Shown: piece by piece, positions 26,796-35,929 of the stretch
How the letters are laid out: the number at the start of each line of letters is the position of its first letter
Numbering within the stretch: position 1 is the stretch's first letter
From: Luteibacter flocculans
Lineage (GTDB): Bacteria; Pseudomonadota; Gammaproteobacteria; Xanthomonadales; Rhodanobacteraceae
Direction: 5' to 3'
Assembly (NCBI RefSeq): GCF_023612255.1
Contig: NZ_CP063231.1
Location: forward strand, 3,454,001 to 3,518,000
DNA length: 64,000 bases
Position numbers and translations under genes: made by a program
Notes under the pieces: generated by a model
What the model saw: the letters and a program-made list of their open reading frames with translations, nothing else
What the model was told of the DNA's origin: nothing
Database searches by the model: none

Positions 26796-27317
26796 TCATT
26801 CCCAGGTGATCTGGATCTGGCCGGTCGCCCCGGCCTGACCCGGCGAAAGGCTCCCCACGCGGACGTAGCGAGCCCGAAACGCCAGCTCCGGCTGCCCGCC
26901 TGCCCAGGTGAAGACAACCGGCCTGCTGCCGTCCGGAGGTAGGGGTTGGCCCGACGCCGATTGCGTTTCGATGGCGACGCCCACCGCCGGCCCCGAGACG
27001 GCGAGGTATCGCGCATCGGGGGCGTAGATCGGAGCGCGCAGGGTGACGTAGGCGCGTGTCGCCCCGATGCAGTCGATTCCCTTGAGGCTAGCGTGGCGCC
27101 AGGGACTGGTCGATCCGATCACGGGCAGTTCGGAGGCCGACACCGTACCCAGATCGATACGGATGAATTTGGCCGTCAGGCCGCAGGACGGCGCGATGGC
27201 GCCCCGCACCTCGAAATCGACCTTATTCATCGGGGGCGTCAGCCCCGTGCTGCCGACGATGGCAGCAACCATGGCCAAGCTGCGTCCACCGCTACGAGGG
27301 GGCTTGTTCGTACTCAT
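26796..27317 (-). CDS. fimbrial tip/minor pilin-like protein
   Basis: 173 residues from ATG 27317, which overlaps the usher stop in ATGA; an in-frame ATG six bases earlier is an alternative. An N-terminal hydrophobic segment (GGRSLAMVAAIVGSTG) is followed by a pilin-like domain with a cysteine pair (APSCGLTAKF and GIDCIGATRA) and an alternating beta-strand C terminus ending GQIQITWE. Last gene of the chaperone-usher operon, so probably an adhesin or minor subunit. Sequence-level family support is moderate. Confidence 0.75.
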   Translation of the reverse strand: MSTNKPPRSGGRSLAMVAAIVGSTGLTPPMNKVDFEVRGAIAPSCGLTAKFIRIDLGTVSASELPVIGSTSPWRHASLKGIDCIGATRAYVTLRAPIYAPDARYLAVSGPAVGVAIETQSASGQPLPPDGSRPVVFTWAGGQPELAFRARYVRVGSLSPGQAGATGQIQITWE

Positions 27318-29761
27318 TCGCATACTCCGTTGTGTTGTGTCGACGACGCGGTTCGTGGGTCGGCATCGCTCCAACGCAATGCGCAACGCGTCGTGGCGCC
27401 ATCGGACCAGCGGATGGTCCACGGCCCTGCCCCCTCGTCCGATCGAAGGAAGACGCGGCCGCCCTGGCCCACGATCCCTACCGAGCGCTCTGACCGATCG
27501 AGCACTTCCGCGCCGAAAGGCACGGGTTTCCCATCGGCGAGCGAAACCGTTACGAGCACGGTTCTTGCGACCTCGGTCTCGAAGGGCACTAGCACCACCG
27601 CGCCTGCAGTGGGGGCTACCTGGCGGTGCGTGGAAGTGAAGCCCACGTCCAGCGACGTGCCCGAGGGATCGAGATCGACAGCGTTCCAGCGATAAGGCAT
27701 GAGATAGGGCACGACGGCATAGCCGCTGCGGCCGACGCGCACATCGCCACTGCCGCCGACATGGGCGCCATGCGCCTGCGCTGCCCTGACCAACCCGACG
27801 GCATCGCCGATGCGGTGCGTCGGCGTGATGCCGCCACCGTGAACCACGAGACCGCCTGCCGCCGAGAACGAGGTCGACCTCACTGCCGAGGTGCGATCGA
27901 ACGCGACGTTGATCTCACCCGCGCCGAAGCGGCGACCCCACGAGCCATCGATACGGCCACCTTCCTGCCGATCGCTGCCGATGGCCACGCCGTACGTCGT
28001 CTCCGCCCTCGCGCCCGTCGTGCCATGCACGCCGACCCGCGTGCCTGCTGCTGCCGGCCCGCCATGTAGCGTGGCATGCAGGCTTGCGGTGGAAGGCGAC
28101 CCGCCCAACGGTACGGAAACATTGAGTTGGGCAGCCGCATCGTTCGTCGCATACCGCGAGCCCCGACGACGCGAGGCCCGGACCGATAGATCCATGCTCA
28201 TGCGCTGCCAACTGCGCGCCCAGGAGAGAGCGAGTTCCGCGCTGTCGCCTTCGCCATGCGCAAGCGCTGCGTGTGCCGCCGTGACACTGAGGTAGCCGTA
28301 GTTGGCGCCGAGGTCGGCCTGCACCAGCACGTCGATACGCCGTCGTTCGGTGGACGCCCTGCGGTCGTAACGCCCGACCGATGAGGTCTCTTGCCCGAGC
28401 GCAAGCCCGACCGAAACCACGATGTCGTCGCGCCATGACCTGCCGTGCCGAAGATTCCAGCGCTTTGCGCCGGATGACGGCCACAGCGCGCCCGTCACGT
28501 CGAGCGAAAAGGCGCCCACGCGAGTCCCCCGTGCCGCACCCATCAACAACGACGTGCGCGCGTGTGTATGGCGCAACCCCGCATAGGACGTGATCTGGCC
28601 AACGAACCCATGTCGCCAGCCCGCATCGACCACCGCAGCGCGTGTATCGCGAAGTCCCACGCTACGGCCCGCGCTGACAGCGTAGGTCGTCCGCCCTTCG
28701 CGCAGCAGGTCCGGCACCGGAAAGAACGGAACGCGAAAGGTCTGGCGTTGACCGTCGCGCTCATCCACCTCGACGTCCAGATCGCCTGCCCTGCTCGCGG
28801 TGTACAGATCGTCGATCACGAACGGGCCCGGCGGCACGTCGAGCTCGCGGATCACGACACCGTGCTGCCGAATCCTCACCGTCGCATGCGTACCGGCGAA
28901 GCCCCTCACGGGTGGCGCGTAGCCACCGAGCGCGTCGGGCGCCATGCGTGCATCGCTGGCGATGGACACGCCATGCAGCCGCAACGGCGAGAACGAGCTT
29001 TGCGATACCGGTATATCGCCGAGCCGGAGTTGCGAACGCCACGCGTCCACCTGCCGCTCGACGTAGGCGTGGCGTCTGAGGTAGCCCTTCGCCGACCACA
29101 GACCCGCCTGGCGCAAACGCCACGCGCCGATGTTTACACCGGTGTCGGCGGCCAGAACGACCGACTGGCGACGGCCCGTGCGCGAGGCCACTTGGCGAGC
29201 GCTCGCTCGCCAGGCGAGCAAGCCAGCCGTCACCCCCTGCTCCCACTGACTCGGCGACACGGCATGAGGACGTCGACGCAGTACGAAGGCCTGAGGAATG
29301 TCGATGTCCAGACGCTGCTCGCTCACATCCATCCGGCTGGACGCGGAAGGTAGGCGCGCCTCCAGAGGCATGCAAGGATCGTCGTCATCGGCGATCGGGG
29401 CACCGGGCGCCAAGCCATAGGAAACCAGAGCGGCGTGATCGATGCATGGATGGGCATTGGCACCGTCACTTGTCGCCGCGAAGCGGATCGACTCGCGCGC
29501 CTGCCACTCGCCGTTCATCCAAATGTCCACGTCGTAATGGCCCGGAAGCACGGGATTGCCGTGGGCGAAGCGCGAGAGGTCGAGCGTCTCGGCGCCATCG
29601 CCCGGGAGAAAGCTGGGATCGAAAATCGCCTCGGGAGCTTCTTGGGCGTGGATGGACGGGGTCAGCATGAGACACCCCACCATGGCGATACGTGCTCTGC
29701 GCGGGCAATCGACGCGGCGCCTGCCCCGATCCGGCGCCACGCCCTTCGTGTCACCGGCCAT
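27314..29761 (-). CDS. fimbrial outer-membrane usher (FimD/PapC family)
   Basis: Outer-membrane channel that assembles and secretes pilin subunits. 815 residues: signal region ending near SIHAQ, then an N-terminal chaperone-binding domain (YDVDIWMNGEW). The barrel has the usher landmarks GVSIASDARMAPDALGGYAP, VRIRQHGVVIRELDVPPGPF and DGQRQTFRVPF. The C-terminal domains have GTSLDVGFTSTHRQVAPTAGA and GKPVPFGAEV. It overlaps the tip gene by four bases and follows the chaperone gene by seven. Confidence 0.93.
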   Translation of the reverse strand: MAGDTKGVAPDRGRRRVDCPRRARIAMVGCLMLTPSIHAQEAPEAIFDPSFLPGDGAETLDLSRFAHGNPVLPGHYDVDIWMNGEWQARESIRFAATSDGANAHPCIDHAALVSYGLAPGAPIADDDDPCMPLEARLPSASSRMDVSEQRLDIDIPQAFVLRRRPHAVSPSQWEQGVTAGLLAWRASARQVASRTGRRQSVVLAADTGVNIGAWRLRQAGLWSAKGYLRRHAYVERQVDAWRSQLRLGDIPVSQSSFSPLRLHGVSIASDARMAPDALGGYAPPVRGFAGTHATVRIRQHGVVIRELDVPPGPFVIDDLYTASRAGDLDVEVDERDGQRQTFRVPFFPVPDLLREGRTTYAVSAGRSVGLRDTRAAVVDAGWRHGFVGQITSYAGLRHTHARTSLLMGAARGTRVGAFSLDVTGALWPSSGAKRWNLRHGRSWRDDIVVSVGLALGQETSSVGRYDRRASTERRRIDVLVQADLGANYGYLSVTAAHAALAHGEGDSAELALSWARSWQRMSMDLSVRASRRRGSRYATNDAAAQLNVSVPLGGSPSTASLHATLHGGPAAAGTRVGVHGTTGARAETTYGVAIGSDRQEGGRIDGSWGRRFGAGEINVAFDRTSAVRSTSFSAAGGLVVHGGGITPTHRIGDAVGLVRAAQAHGAHVGGSGDVRVGRSGYAVVPYLMPYRWNAVDLDPSGTSLDVGFTSTHRQVAPTAGAVVLVPFETEVARTVLVTVSLADGKPVPFGAEVLDRSERSVGIVGQGGRVFLRSDEGAGPWTIRWSDGATTRCALRWSDADPRTASSTQHNGVCE

Positions 29762-29768
29762 GCGCGGG

Positions 29769-30503
29769 TCACGGCTCCACCGTTGCGGACGAGGGAAGGG
29801 TCGCGCCGTAGTCGTTGATGGTCGAAAAATCTACCTTCGTCACCCTCACGGCGCGCTTGTCGGGCGGCAGGGTGAAATGCGCCGAAGCGCCGGGGGCGAC
29901 CATGCCTCCCCCCAGGGCCATGCGTGTCGCGTCCTTTTCGCCCACGACGTCGATCGCGTGGAAAGACACGTAGTAAGGCGACGGGTTGTCCACGCGAAGC
30001 GAGATGAGCTTGTCTTTTCGATCCATCGTCCAGCGCAACATCGACGCAGCGCTTTCGGGCGGCGACTTAAGACCCGCGGGTCGATGGAACAACTTCAGGC
30101 GGTGGCGGAAGGCGAACTGCAGTACGTTCTTGCCTTCGGCCTCGGGCGCCTTCGGCGGTATTTCCAGCACGTTCAACCAATAAAGCGTCTCGCGGTCGCG
30201 AGGCGCCGAATCGCCCACGTGCACGATGCGCAATGCATGACCCTGGCCCGGATCGATCCGGAACATCGGGGGCGTGATGGCGAACGGGGCGCGTGCATTG
30301 GAAGGCGACGACGCTTCATCGCCGTCATCGATCCACACCTGAACAAGAGCAGGGTCGCTACCCTTGTTCTGTATTTTCAATGAGACGTCGCGTGCTTGCG
30401 CGGGGAATACGACGCGCGTGCCCCCGATGACCACGGCACCCAGCACTGGCTGGGCAAGCACAAAAAGGGTAACGGCACACAGGGCCGATATCGCTCGAAA
30501 CAT
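29769..30503 (-). CDS. periplasmic fimbrial chaperone (PapD family)
   Basis: 244 residues from ATG 30503, with a signal peptide ending near VLGAV. The immunoglobulin-like PapD fold shows VVIGGTRVVFPAQARDVSLK, the edge-strand block FAITPPMFRIDPGQGHALRI with the conserved Arg/Lys-binding region, and YWLNVLEIPPKAPEAEGKN. It folds pilin subunits by donor-strand complementation. Upstream in-frame residues to 30623 lie in the pilin gene's downstream region and are not expected to be used. Confidence 0.93.
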   Translation of the reverse strand: MFRAISALCAVTLFVLAQPVLGAVVIGGTRVVFPAQARDVSLKIQNKGSDPALVQVWIDDGDEASSPSNARAPFAITPPMFRIDPGQGHALRIVHVGDSAPRDRETLYWLNVLEIPPKAPEAEGKNVLQFAFRHRLKLFHRPAGLKSPPESAASMLRWTMDRKDKLISLRVDNPSPYYVSFHAIDVVGEKDATRMALGGGMVAPGASAHFTLPPDKRAVRVTKVDFSTINDYGATLPSSATVEP

Positions 30504-30576
30504 GACGAATCCTCCGTCGGTGACTTCCTTGGACCGGCCGGGTCTTTCGATCCGGCCGGTACGATGATCGGTGCGA

Positions 30577-31137
30577 TTACTGATACACGACCTGGAAACC
30601 CACCCTGGAGTTGGCGGCGCCACCCTTGACGCTGCCGAGGCTGTAATACCGCGCGATCAGCGGGATTTCGGCGACGTGGCCAGCCACGATGACGCCTTGC
30701 GAATCTTGCGTGTACATGTTTATCGGCGAACCATCTGCGTTGGCCATCTGAATCTGCACGCCGCTGGCGGCATTCGCTCCGGGATCGACATTGAGCCGGC
30801 CGGTACTGCGGTCCAGCAGGGGGCTTGCCGGGTCGAAGCGGACCTTGGCAGTCACGCCATCCGTGCAATTCGTATCGGCATCGCCGCCGATGCGGATCGT
30901 GAAACCTCGATCGCCAGCGACGTCGCCCGCGTTGGCGAGCACGCCCGCGCTGATGTCGCCGAGTGCCACCGCCTTGCTGGCGTTGCCACCGCCCGGTGGC
31001 TTCCCCTCGACGAGGCACGTGGTGGCGACGATGTTGCCCGTGATTTCGATGACACCGTCGTTGCCGGCGACCGCAGGGGCGGAGCCGACGGCAAGGGACG
31101 ACGCGAACAGAGCTGCCGCGGTGAATGTCTTGTGCAT
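30577..31137 (-). CDS. major fimbrial subunit (pilin)
   Basis: 186 residues from ATG 31137 with a signal peptide (MHKTFTAAALFASSLAVGSA, cleaved near AVA-GN). The mature pilin has the donor-strand fold features: an early strand GVIEITGNIVATTCLV, a second cysteine in DTNCTDGVTAK forming the expected disulfide, and the penultimate-aromatic ending VGFQVVYQ recognised by the chaperone. First gene of the fimbrial operon, 73 bases before the chaperone. Confidence 0.9.
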   Translation of the reverse strand: MHKTFTAAALFASSLAVGSAPAVAGNDGVIEITGNIVATTCLVEGKPPGGGNASKAVALGDISAGVLANAGDVAGDRGFTIRIGGDADTNCTDGVTAKVRFDPASPLLDRSTGRLNVDPGANAASGVQIQMANADGSPINMYTQDSQGVIVAGHVAEIPLIARYYSLGSVKGGAANSRVGFQVVYQ

Positions 31138-31389
31138 GGCGCTTCCTTTTGTGAAATGGCGCGCCGGCTCGCGGCGCCTACCGATCTCCGCATGCGGGAA
31201 GCAAGGATTCGATACGCAAATTCTGAAAAATCGGTCGTATCGACTGCACTCCAAGGGCAAGCCCGTCGGCGTTTGTGGCGTTCATCTGGGTTAGACCAGG
31301 GCGCGGGACGTCGGAGCACGCGGCCCGCCTCGCCAGCGGCGAACCGGGCGCCGCGAAGCCTCGGCCACCGAAACGGGCCGGTAGCCCCC

Positions 31390-31395
31390 TATAAT
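31390..31395 (+). promoter_or_regulatory. candidate -10 box upstream of ispB
   Basis: Perfect TATAAT 32 bases before the ispB ATG. The -35 position is poor (ACCGAA with a 17-base spacer), so the promoter is only tentative. Confidence 0.4.
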
Positions 31396-31427
31396 GCGGG
31401 TTGCTCCGCCGCACGCGACCAAGGTCC

Positions 31428-32426
31428 ATGTCCTCCACCGCCGCTCGCTCCAACTCCCTAGATTTCGCTGGTGTCCGCGCACTGGCGGCGAACGACATGA
31501 AGGACGTCGATGCCCTCATCCGGCACCGCCTGTCGTCCGACGTCGTCCTCATCAACCGCATCGCCGACCACATCATTGCCGGCGGCGGAAAGCGACTGCG
31601 CCCGATGCTCCACGTGCTTGCCGCGCGTACCGCGGGCTATCAGGGCACGGAACACGCGAAGCTGGCGGCGATCATCGAATTCATCCACACGTCCACTCTG
31701 CTGCACGACGACGTGGTCGACGAATCGGACATGCGCCGCGGCCGAAAGACTGCGAATGCCCTGTGGGGCAATGCCGCCAGCGTGCTGGTGGGCGACTTCC
31801 TCTATTCGCGGTCGTTCCAGCTCATGGTGGAACTTGACGACATGCGCATCATGCGCATCCTCGCCGACACGACGAACACCATCGCGGAGGGCGAAGTGCT
31901 GCAGTTGCTCAACATCGGCAATGCGGACGTCGACGAATCGGCTTATCTCGCGGTGATCGAGCGCAAGACCGCCGTGCTGTTCGCCGCAGCGACCGAACTG
32001 GGCGGCGTGCTCGGTGGTTTGCCGGAGACCCAGGTGGCCGCACTGCGTCGCTACGGCATGGAACTCGGCTACGCCTTCCAGATCGCCGACGACCTGCTCG
32101 ACTACGTATCGGACGCCGAGACCTTGGGCAAGAACATCGGCGACGATCTCGCCGAGGGCAAGCCCACACTGCCGCTCATCTACGCCATGCAGACGGCGGA
32201 TGCCGACCAGTTGGCGTCGCTGCGCCATGCCATCGAACACGGCGGACTCGATTCGCTGGATCGCATCGTGGCCGCCATCCGCGATTCGGGCGCCCTGGAG
32301 CGCACGCACGAACGTGCGGTGACACACGCTACCGCGGCGCGCGAGGCACTGAGCGACCTTCTGCCGTCGACGCATCGCGACGCCCTGGCCGCGCTGGCGG
32401 ATTACTCCGTGGAACGACGCTTCTAA
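31428..32426 (+). CDS. ispB: all-trans polyprenyl (octaprenyl) diphosphate synthase
   Basis: Makes the isoprenoid side chain of ubiquinone by condensing isopentenyl diphosphate onto farnesyl diphosphate. ATG 31428 gives 332 residues; the open frame reaches back to a TTG at 31401 with no ribosome site. The two aspartate-rich motifs are LLHDDVVDESDMRRG (about 94-98) and QIADDLLDYVSD (about 221-225), and GGGKRLRPMLHVLAAR is the diphosphate-binding start. Residues before the first DDxxD suggest a long product. Two ubiquinone hydroxylases lie 1-4 kb downstream on the other strand. Confidence 0.95.
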   Translation: MSSTAARSNSLDFAGVRALAANDMKDVDALIRHRLSSDVVLINRIADHIIAGGGKRLRPMLHVLAARTAGYQGTEHAKLAAIIEFIHTSTLLHDDVVDESDMRRGRKTANALWGNAASVLVGDFLYSRSFQLMVELDDMRIMRILADTTNTIAEGEVLQLLNIGNADVDESAYLAVIERKTAVLFAAATELGGVLGGLPETQVAALRRYGMELGYAFQIADDLLDYVSDAETLGKNIGDDLAEGKPTLPLIYAMQTADADQLASLRHAIEHGGLDSLDRIVAAIRDSGALERTHERAVTHATAAREALSDLLPSTHRDALAALADYSVERRF

Positions 32427-32435
32427 ACGCACAAC

Positions 32436-32457
32436 CACCCGCCGGCTGCTGCGGGTG
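32436..32457 (+). terminator. hairpin after ispB
   Basis: CACCCGC-N8-GCGGGTG hairpin ten bases past the stop, without a T-run. Weak terminator candidate. Confidence 0.4.
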
Positions 32458-32497
32458 CAAGAAATGACGGACGCCAACGTCGCGTCCTGCTGTCGAG

Positions 32498-32535
32498 GAC
32501 GACGCCACGCGGCACCTGCCGCAGGTGGCGTCGTC
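32498..32535. repeat. long perfect hairpin between convergent genes
   Basis: GACGACGCCAC (32498-32508) and GTGGCGTCGTC (32525-32535) are perfect inverted 11-base arms around an inner GC-rich loop that can pair further (GGCA/TGCC). It ends seven bases before the hydrolase stop. No T-run; probable bidirectional terminator or mRNA 3'-end structure. Confidence 0.55.
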
Positions 32536-32541
32536 TACCGG

Positions 32542-33342
32542 TCACTTCCCGGCAAAGGCCTCATCCAGCCACGCACGCATGGCCGCATAGGCACGGTGCG
32601 CAACCTTGGCGTCGTAGCGGCAGTTGCCCGTGGTGGCAGCGGCTTCCTTTTCGGTGAAGCAATGCACCGCGCCGCCAAAATCCTCGGAAGCCCAGTCCAC
32701 CTTGGCGTCGCGCATTTCCGCTTCGAACGCCGTGCGCTGTTCGGGTGGCACGTTCGTATCGTCGGCGCCATTCAACGCCAGGACCTTCGCCTTGATCTTG
32801 CTCGCAAGCTTCGGGTCATCAGTGGCGAGCAGCCCGTGGAAGCTGACGACGGCGGCCACATCAGCCCCGGTGCGGGCGAGATCGAGTACGGCAGAGCCGC
32901 CAAAGCAGAAGCCGATCGCCGCAAGTTTGCGCGGATCGATCGGCGCGTTCTTTTCCTGCGCCTTGAGCTCGGCAAGAGCACGCGACACGCGGGCACGCAT
33001 GATCGAACGGTCGGCATACAACGGCTTGACCGCAGCACCTGCTTCCGCCTCACTGGTGATCTTCTTGCCACCACCGTACATGTCGGTGAGGAGGATGACG
33101 TAGTCCTTGCCGGCGATGTCCTTGGCCTTGGCGAGGGCCATGTCATTCACGCCGTACCAGTTCGGCACCATCACCAGACCCGGACGTTTCGTGGTGACGG
33201 CGTCGTCGTAAACCAGGAAGCTCTTGTAGGTCACGCCCTGGTCCGTCCATTCGACGGGCTTGGCGACCATGGCCGCCGATGCGGCACCTACGTGACCCAG
33301 GAACAACAAGGACAAGGCAAGCAACGGACGGCGCATGGGCAT
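32542..33342 (-). CDS. dienelactone hydrolase family protein, exported
   Basis: Alpha/beta hydrolase of 266 residues from ATG 33342 (an in-frame ATG at 33336 is equivalent). A signal peptide (RRPLLALSLLFLGHVGAASA) predicts periplasmic location, unlike classical cytosolic DLH. The catalytic triad is Cys in GFCFGGSAV, Asp in NGADDTNVPP and His in GAVHCFTEKE. The block VPNWYGVNDMALAKAKDIA is the family core. Likely a carboxylester or lactone hydrolase; substrate unknown. The longer upstream frame has no ribosome site. Confidence 0.9.
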   Translation of the reverse strand: MPMRRPLLALSLLFLGHVGAASAAMVAKPVEWTDQGVTYKSFLVYDDAVTTKRPGLVMVPNWYGVNDMALAKAKDIAGKDYVILLTDMYGGGKKITSEAEAGAAVKPLYADRSIMRARVSRALAELKAQEKNAPIDPRKLAAIGFCFGGSAVLDLARTGADVAAVVSFHGLLATDDPKLASKIKAKVLALNGADDTNVPPEQRTAFEAEMRDAKVDWASEDFGGAVHCFTEKEAAATTGNCRYDAKVAHRAYAAMRAWLDEAFAGK

Positions 33343-33431
33343 GGCTCCTCGGAAAGTCGAGCAAGCATAGGCGCCGCCGGAGAGAGCCGCCAGCATGACA
33401 GGCAGGACCGAGGCCCGCCCGTCACCGTGGA

Positions 33432-34643
33432 TCAGACGCCCGCGGCGTGACGGGCCATGCGCCGCTTCAACGGACCGAGCGCCGCGATCAGGCGAACGCC
33501 TACCCCGCGGGCAGCGACCAGCGGCGGCGCCTGCCAGGCATAGATGCGCGCCAAGGCATCGAACGACCATGCATCGAGACCGTCCGCACTGCGGCGACGA
33601 CGCGCATAGCGACGCAGTACGTGCGGCGCGGCGATATCGCGGCCCGCCTCCCGGGCGGCGACCAGCGTGTCGCGCAACTCAACCACGTCGCGAAGACCGA
33701 GGTTCACGCCCTGCCCCGCCAGCGGGTGGACGGCATGCGCGGCATCGCCGAGCAGCACCATACGTTCGGCCTCGTACCGATCGGCGAGCTTCAAGCGCAA
33801 CGGGAACGCCGCACGCTTCGTCACGTTGCCGATCGGGCCCAGCCGGAAGTCGCTGGCGATGCCGAGTTCACCGCGAAACGCGTCGTCATCGAGCGCCAGC
33901 ACCCGGATGGCTTCTGCTTCGGGCAACGACCAGACGATGGAACTGCGACCGTCCGCGAGCGGCAGCAACGCCAAGGGGCCTGAGGGCAGGAAGCGTTGCC
34001 AGGCCGTGCGCTGGTGTGGCAGCGAAGTCTCCACGTGCGCCACGACGCCACGTTGTCCGTAGTCGCGGCCGTGCGTACCGATACCCGCCATGGCGCGCAG
34101 CGGCGAATTCGCACCGTCCGCGGCCACCGCGAGGCGAGCCGTGACCGCCTGCCCGTCCGCCAGCTCGAGCTGCACCCGATCGTCGCGCACCGCGCAGGCC
34201 ACGACTTCCGCCGGCACGATGCAGCGCACCCCGGCCTTGTCGAGCGCCTGCCAGAGCGACGCCTGCACGAGGTTGTTTTCCACGATGAAGCCGAGCACGT
34301 CGCGGCCTTCCTCGGCAGCGTCGAAGCGGATCGTGGCGCCGTTCTCGGCATCCCAGACTTCCATACGTTCGTAGGCGGAAGCGCGTGCGTCACGAATGGA
34401 CGTCCAGACGCCTATATCGTCGAGCAGGGCGATGGACGATGGTGCGAGGCCCACGACGCGCAGATCCACCTCATCCTCGGCGGCCCAAGGCGCGGGCACG
34501 CGAGCATCGATCAGTGCCACGTCGAAGCCGGCGCGCGCGAGCGTCAGTGCCGTCGCCGCGCCAACCATGCCACCGCCAACGACGGCGACATCGAGCGAGG
34601 CGCCACGTCGGCGCGGCAGCGAATCCATCCCGCGGTCGCTCAT
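33432..34643 (-). CDS. FAD-dependent ubiquinone-pathway hydroxylase (UbiH/UbiF/VisC family)
   Basis: 403-residue aromatic-ring monooxygenase of ubiquinone synthesis. It has the FAD-binding VVGGGMVGAATALTLARAGF near the N terminus, the DG motif AVAADGANSPLRAMAGI, and the second FAD motif VLLGDAAHAVHPLAGQGVNLGL. Its start overlaps the stop of the second family member upstream (ATGA), so the pair forms an operon. It could be UbiI (C5) or UbiF (C6); sequence alone does not separate them here. Confidence 0.9.
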   Translation of the reverse strand: MSDRGMDSLPRRRGASLDVAVVGGGMVGAATALTLARAGFDVALIDARVPAPWAAEDEVDLRVVGLAPSSIALLDDIGVWTSIRDARASAYERMEVWDAENGATIRFDAAEEGRDVLGFIVENNLVQASLWQALDKAGVRCIVPAEVVACAVRDDRVQLELADGQAVTARLAVAADGANSPLRAMAGIGTHGRDYGQRGVVAHVETSLPHQRTAWQRFLPSGPLALLPLADGRSSIVWSLPEAEAIRVLALDDDAFRGELGIASDFRLGPIGNVTKRAAFPLRLKLADRYEAERMVLLGDAAHAVHPLAGQGVNLGLRDVVELRDTLVAAREAGRDIAAPHVLRRYARRRRSADGLDAWSFDALARIYAWQAPPLVAARGVGVRLIAALGPLKRRMARHAAGV

Positions 34644-35848
34644 GGCGTTTTCTCCCGTACGGCGAACGGCGCGTTGGCGCGAAAACCCATGCCCCGCCGG
34701 CTCATGGCGTGGCGTAGCGGGGGGACACGGTCGAGCGCGAGCATGGCCAGCGAGCGCAGCGGCCGCAGCAGCGGCTGGTCGAGGCAGGCGAGGCGCACCA
34801 GGCCGTGACTCATGGCCATGGTGCCTTCGCGATCGGGGGCGCGGCGCGCCGCGTAGGCCGCGAGGACGGCCGACGCGCCGGGGTCGCCGCCCGCGGCCAC
34901 CAGCTCGGCCAGTGTCAACGCGTCGCGCAACCCGAGGTTGAAGCCTTGTGCGCCGATCGGATGGATGGTCTGGGCGGCATTGCCCACGAGCACCGCGCGC
35001 TCCGCGACCAGCGCTTCGGCAGCGACCCGGCGAATCGGATAGGGCACGCGTTTGCCGGGACGACTGAACCGGCCGAGGCGCCAGCCGAAACGCTGCTGCG
35101 CGAACGCAAGAAACGCCGCGTCGTCCATGGCCGCGACCTCATCGACGTGCTCGGTGTCTACCGTAAGCACCACGCCGACGCGCCGCTCGGCCAGCGGCAG
35201 CACCGCAACCGGGCCATCGTCGGTGAACCGCTCGAAGGCGCGACCCCGCGGATCGCGCTCGGGCGTCATGGTGCTGACGAAGAGCGCCTGCGCGTAATCG
35301 TGTTCGCGCGTACCGATGCCCAATTGCGCACGGACCACGGACTGGGTGCCATCGGCACCCACCAGTAACGGCGTCATCAACCGACGGCGCTCGCTTCCGG
35401 CCAGCACCGTGACCGCCCAGCCGTTCTCGACGGCCTCGATGCTTTCCACCCGCGCCGGTGCAAGCCGGGTCAGATGGCGGCAGGTGTCCAGCCGGCGCAA
35501 CAGTGCCGCGCCGAGTTCGCGAGCCGGCAGCGTCCAGCCCAGGGCGTCCACGCCCTCGTCGGCGGCGTTCATCCGCACGCTGCCGAAGTCGCCAGCACGA
35601 CTGGTGTGGATGTGGGTGATCGGGGTGGCGCGGGCTTCGGCGAAATCCCACACGCCAATGGCGCGCAAGCCATTGACCGTGGCCCTGGCGAGGGCGAGGT
35701 TGCGTTCGTCGTAGCTCGGCTGCGCGTCGACCGTGGGCATGGCGGCTTCGACAAGCACGGCCGGAAGGCCTGCCGCATCGAGCGCAATGGCGAGGCTGGC
35801 CCCGACCAGGCCGCCGCCGACGATGAGAATGGGTTGGGACTGGCTCAT
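34640..35848 (-). CDS. ubiH: 2-octaprenyl-6-methoxyphenyl hydroxylase-type enzyme (UbiH)
   Basis: Second paralogue, 402 residues from ATG 35848 (MSQSQPILIVGGGLVGASLA); the open frame extends far upstream, antisense to the adenosyltransferase gene, and is not used. It has the DG motif VGADGTQSVVRAQLGI and VLVGNAAQTIHPIGAQGFNLGLRD; the Gly-Asn replacement of the usual Gly-Asp is also seen in UbiH proteins. Predicted to hydroxylate C1 of the ubiquinone ring. Assignment to UbiH rather than another paralogue is likely, not certain. Confidence 0.88.
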   Translation of the reverse strand: MSQSQPILIVGGGLVGASLAIALDAAGLPAVLVEAAMPTVDAQPSYDERNLALARATVNGLRAIGVWDFAEARATPITHIHTSRAGDFGSVRMNAADEGVDALGWTLPARELGAALLRRLDTCRHLTRLAPARVESIEAVENGWAVTVLAGSERRRLMTPLLVGADGTQSVVRAQLGIGTREHDYAQALFVSTMTPERDPRGRAFERFTDDGPVAVLPLAERRVGVVLTVDTEHVDEVAAMDDAAFLAFAQQRFGWRLGRFSRPGKRVPYPIRRVAAEALVAERAVLVGNAAQTIHPIGAQGFNLGLRDALTLAELVAAGGDPGASAVLAAYAARRAPDREGTMAMSHGLVRLACLDQPLLRPLRSLAMLALDRVPPLRHAMSRRGMGFRANAPFAVREKTP

Positions 35849-35929
35849 CCGCGGATCATACCCTCGCCAAGTGAAGGCGCCGCCGCGGCCCTCTGCCGCA
35901 TCGCCCGCGTGCCCCGATAGAATGGCCCG

